From NCBI GenBank assembly GCA_002352145.1, contig DEHX01000004.1, positions 29,469 through 37,546 on the forward strand: a stretch of 8,078 bases of DNA, read 5' to 3'. A model generated the notes under the pieces. That model saw nothing but the letters and a program-made list of their open reading frames with translations, did not search any database and was not told where the DNA came from. The stretch comes from Chitinophagaceae bacterium UBA2789 (GTDB lineage Bacteria; Bacteroidota; Bacteroidia; Chitinophagales; Chitinophagaceae). Both the position numbers and the translations under genes were made by a program. Positions 5,935 to 8,078 of this stretch are shown piece by piece (position 1 is the stretch's first letter; every line of letters starts with the position of its first letter).

Positions 5935-7023
5935 ATGAATGATTTCCTGGAACAGATATGGTGGGGCAACCCTGTAAAAAACTATTTTATTACCGGCGGC
6001 ATCATCCTTTTTGTTTGGTTGCTGAAGAAATTCATTTCCCGCTATTTTGCCGGCCTGCTGTTCAGGGTGGTGCATAGCATCTGGAAAGATGTGGATAAGA
6101 AATCTTTTGTGAACCTGGTAGTGAAGCCACTTGGTTTTTTTCTCCTGATCCTTGTTTCTATTGTCACATTATACAAGCTGAATTTTCCGGAGGAACTCAA
6201 TCCTACTATCTATAAGTATACGATCAAGGAGATTGTTCATTGTTTTGGAACTATTATTCTCATCGTTTCTTTTATCGGGTTGCTGCTCCGCATCATTGAT
6301 TTCATTGCCCTGATACTGGAAAAAAGGGCTAACCTCACACCTGATCAGACAGATAACCAGCTTATCGTTTTCTTTAAAGACTTTTTTAAAGTCATTTTAG
6401 TGATCATCGGCGTCATGCTGGTGCTTCGTTTTGCTTTTGATCAGAATATCGGCGGACTGTTAACGGGTTTAAGTATCGTAGGTGCAGCTATTGCCCTGGC
6501 ATTAAGAGAAAGCATCGAGAACCTGATAGCCTCTTTTATAATCTTTTTTGATAAACCATTTGTGACAGGCGACCTGGTTAAAGTGCAAAACATTACCGGA
6601 ACAGTGGAAAGAATCGGGTTAAGAAGCACAAGAATCAGAACAGATCAGAAAACATATGTTACAGTTCCCAATAAGCAAATGGTGGACAGCATTCTGGATA
6701 ATTTGTCTTTACGTACTCAGCGAAGAGCCGACCTTAAGCTGGAACTGGGTTTAAATACTCCTGCTGCAGTAACAGAACAATTCATCGGCGGTATAGAAAA
6801 GATTCTTAGCCGAAAGGAGATTGAAAGCTATAATGTTCACCTGTCAGATATAACACATACAGCCCTTGTCATTGTTTCAGATTACTATACAGCTCCCGTT
6901 ACCATTAAGGAGTTTAACCAGTTAAAACAGGAGGTGAACCTGCAAAGCCTGCGGCTAATGGAAGAATTGAAAATTGAAATTGCAGGCGCCAGCACCGATA
7001 TCAGGTTGCAAAAGCAGGATTAA
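5935..7023 (+). CDS. MscS-family mechanosensitive channel
   Basis: This encodes an inner-membrane small-conductance mechanosensitive channel that opens under membrane tension to release solutes after osmotic downshock. The 362 residues include about five membrane helices (about 17-38, 61-83, 98-128, 145-167 and 171-205). The last is the pore helix: GGLLTGLSIVGAAIALALRE with its glycine-alanine pattern, then SIENLIASF and DKPFVTGDLVKV. After it come the beta domain with GTVERIGLRSTRIRT at 222-236 and VPN at 244-246, then the alpha/beta C-terminal domain to residue 362. Two to three extra N-terminal helices relative to E. coli MscS (286 residues) are common in this family. The gene has its own -7 element and ends inside the overlap with the minus-strand thioredoxin-like gene. 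Ion specificity cannot be read from the sequence. Confidence 0.94.
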   Translation: MNDFLEQIWWGNPVKNYFITGGIILFVWLLKKFISRYFAGLLFRVVHSIWKDVDKKSFVNLVVKPLGFFLLILVSIVTLYKLNFPEELNPTIYKYTIKEIVHCFGTIILIVSFIGLLLRIIDFIALILEKRANLTPDQTDNQLIVFFKDFFKVILVIIGVMLVLRFAFDQNIGGLLTGLSIVGAAIALALRESIENLIASFIIFFDKPFVTGDLVKVQNITGTVERIGLRSTRIRTDQKTYVTVPNKQMVDSILDNLSLRTQRRADLKLELGLNTPAAVTEQFIGGIEKILSRKEIESYNVHLSDITHTALVIVSDYYTAPVTIKEFNQLKQEVNLQSLRLMEELKIEIAGASTDIRLQKQD

Positions 7024-7544
7024 TTACTTCCAGCCGTATTGACGATCTCCCCCAATTCCTTGTCAAACATCCCGTATTTGCCATATTCTACTACACGGCC
7101 CAGTTCTTTCCCTTTTTTCATAACAATGATGGTAGGAACGTTTGTAACGTTAAGTGCTTCGCAAAGGTGACTCAAGGTTTTTTTATTCCGGTCAACACCA
7201 ATTAATGAAATACTGTTATCGCTGAAGCCTGCAGCATCTGTTAATTTAAACAACCGGGGTATTACAAAATGAGAATCCTCGCACCAGGTCCCCATAAACA
7301 CCAGCAGTTGTACAGAATCTTTATTCTTTTGCAAAGCTTCTATTGCGGCAGCGTAAGGAGTATAGATTTTTTGTGCATCGGCATACCATTTAAATGTAGT
7401 ATCCCCAGTTATAGCTTCCCGGGACAGAATCCCTTTCAACGATTTTTCATTGGGCCTTTCCACTAATACCTGGTATTGGTTTTGGGCAAGGGTAACTCCT
7501 GTTGTTATCAATACTACAGCGATGCTGAATATAAATTTCTTCAT
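7020..7544 (-). CDS. Exported thioredoxin-fold protein with a CxxS motif
   Basis: The 174-residue product has a signal peptide (about 1-20, ending near TLAQ) and a thioredoxin-like domain from about 76. The active-site segment is GTWCEDSHF (85-93): C88 is kept, but the second cysteine is replaced by S91. The cis-proline is P137 in NVPTII. C128 is the only other cysteine of the mature part. A CxxS site cannot cycle as a normal thiol-disulfide oxidoreductase by itself; it may bind or reduce glutathione adducts, isomerise disulfides or play a structural role. ATG 7544 is chosen over the TTG at 7565, because that TTG overlaps the promoter element and because 7544 begins the signal peptide. Its TAA (7022-7020) overlaps the TAA of the mscS gene. 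The fold is sure; the function is unknown. Confidence 0.88.
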   Translation of the reverse strand: MKKFIFSIAVVLITTGVTLAQNQYQVLVERPNEKSLKGILSREAITGDTTFKWYADAQKIYTPYAAAIEALQKNKDSVQLLVFMGTWCEDSHFVIPRLFKLTDAAGFSDNSISLIGVDRNKKTLSHLCEALNVTNVPTIIVMKKGKELGRVVEYGKYGMFDKELGEIVNTAGSN

Positions 7545-7562
7545 AAGAAAATGATTGGTTGG

Positions 7563-7570
7563 CAAAAGTA
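7563..7570 (-). promoter_or_regulatory. Candidate -7 promoter element of the thioredoxin-fold gene
   Basis: On the minus strand TACTTTTG matches TAnnTTTG exactly. It ends 18 bases before ATG 7544, giving a leader of about 12 bases. No suitably spaced -33 TTG is seen. The terminator at 7613-7636 lies upstream, so this is where an independent promoter is needed. Confidence 0.5.
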
Positions 7571-7612
7571 AACCTGGACGATGAGATGATGAATGACGGG
7601 ATGTTAAAGTTG

Positions 7613-7636
7613 CAAAAAGGTGACTTTTTTAGTCAC
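7613..7636 (-). terminator. Intrinsic terminator of the MerR-family gene
   Basis: Read on the minus strand, GTGACT (7636-7631), an A5 loop (7630-7626), AGTCAC (7625-7620), one C and then TTTTT (7618-7614) form a 6-bp perfect stem followed by a U-tract. The stem contains the merR stop codon TGA (7635-7633). It separates this gene from the thioredoxin-fold gene downstream. Confidence 0.75.
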
Positions 7637-8078
7637 AGACTGGCTTTAAGTTCCAGGAAAAAATTCTTGATTTTTTGTAAAGACTGGATGGCTGCAAACT
7701 TTTCTTCTGCTTTTTTATTTTTTTTCAAATAATCCTTTGCCCCTTCAATAGTGAATTTGCGACGACGAAGCAGGTCATAGATCATTACCAGGTTCTTGAT
7801 GTCAACGGGGCGGAAAAAACGATCGCCTTTTCTGTTTTTACGGGGTTGTAAAATGTCAAATTCTGTTTCCCAGTATCGGATCAGCGATTGATTCTCCCTG
7901 AACATAGTGGCCACTTCCCCAATGGAATAATATTGTTTTTTGAATAGTATCTCATCTTCCGGAATCTGAACCAGCTCAGCTTTGAGATCAATTTCCTTAA
8001 GCGATTTTCTACCTCTTTTTCCTGTAACACTAAAAGGGTTTTGCGGTTTTGGCGGGGCTTCGTTAACGATTTTCACTG
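7633..8078 (-). CDS. MerR-family transcriptional regulator (5' end at or beyond window edge)
   Basis: The product is a DNA-binding regulator of the MerR family. Counting from the GTG at 8076, the 147 residues include a basic GKRGRKSL patch at 19-26, a linker, then the winged helix-turn-helix: YYSIGEVATMF at 49-59, ENQSLIRYWE at 61-70, FDILQPRKNRKGDRFFRP at 73-90, and DIKNLVMIYDLLRRRKFTIEGAKDYL to about 117. A short coiled helix ends the protein. There is no effector domain and no cysteine pattern for metal sensing, so the ligand is unknown. A GTG at 8076 is the only in-window start; Bacteroidota relatives commonly have a longer N-terminus, so the true start probably lies outside. The stop lies within the terminator hairpin. 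Confidence 0.9.
   Translation of the reverse strand, partial: VKIVNEAPPKPQNPFSVTGKRGRKSLKEIDLKAELVQIPEDEILFKKQYYSIGEVATMFRENQSLIRYWETEFDILQPRKNRKGDRFFRPVDIKNLVMIYDLLRRRKFTIEGAKDYLKKNKKAEEKFAAIQSLQKIKNFFLELKASL

Noticed and set aside
7580..7606. GATGA-rich short repeats upstream of the thioredoxin-fold gene
   Set aside because: The units are 4-5 bases, irregular and of low complexity, with no consistent period.
1..8078. A new defence, mobile or biosynthetic system
   Set aside because: All genes but one fall in known housekeeping or envelope families. There are no recombinases, toxin-antitoxin pairs, CRISPR repeats or abrupt changes in composition that I can see.

Overview
The window looks like an ordinary chromosomal segment from the phylum Bacteroidota, probably near Chitinophagaceae or a related family. 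The pointers are promoter -7 elements of the TAnnTTTG type, no Shine-Dalgarno sequences before starts, and the types of proteins encoded: a glycine-linker FtsH, a LUD-domain protein next to ftsH, a MerR regulator with an RGRKSL-type extension, and a CxxS thioredoxin-fold protein. The family-level placement is inference. Every stretch over 300 bases is coding. I see no rRNA, tRNA, CRISPR, insertion sequence or phage gene.

Layout. The left edge cuts the minus-strand gene birA (biotin-protein ligase, 1-482). A short divergent control region (483-528) separates it from a plus-strand cluster: rsfS (ribosome silencing factor), ftsH (membrane AAA+ zinc protease) and a LUD-domain protein (LutC/YkgG-like), the last starting 9 bases after ftsH ends. 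A 65-base gap with a promoter-like sequence precedes a second plus-strand cluster: a gamma-glutamylcyclotransferase-like protein, an LpxH-type UDP-2,3-diacylglucosamine hydrolase (TTG start), and a secreted protein of unknown function with six imperfect beta-propeller-like repeats, whose start overlaps the lpxH stop by 4 bases. An MscS-family channel follows behind its own -7 element. On the minus strand are an exported thioredoxin-fold protein, whose stop codon interleaves with the mscS stop, and a MerR-family regulator cut or nearly cut by the right edge, with an intrinsic terminator over its stop codon.

How the genes relate. The theme is housekeeping and cell envelope: protein biotinylation, ribosome silencing, membrane protein quality control, lipid A synthesis and osmotic protection. 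LpxH makes lipid A precursors, so the organism should have a Gram-negative outer membrane. I find no evidence of a new defence system, mobile element or biosynthetic cluster. The points most worth a second look are (a) two promoter-like -7 elements exactly 4 bases before ATG codons, implying leaderless mRNAs, (b) a 21-bp-period direct repeat with abutting divergent -7 elements between birA and rsfS, and (c) the unknown secreted propeller-like protein coupled to lpxH.
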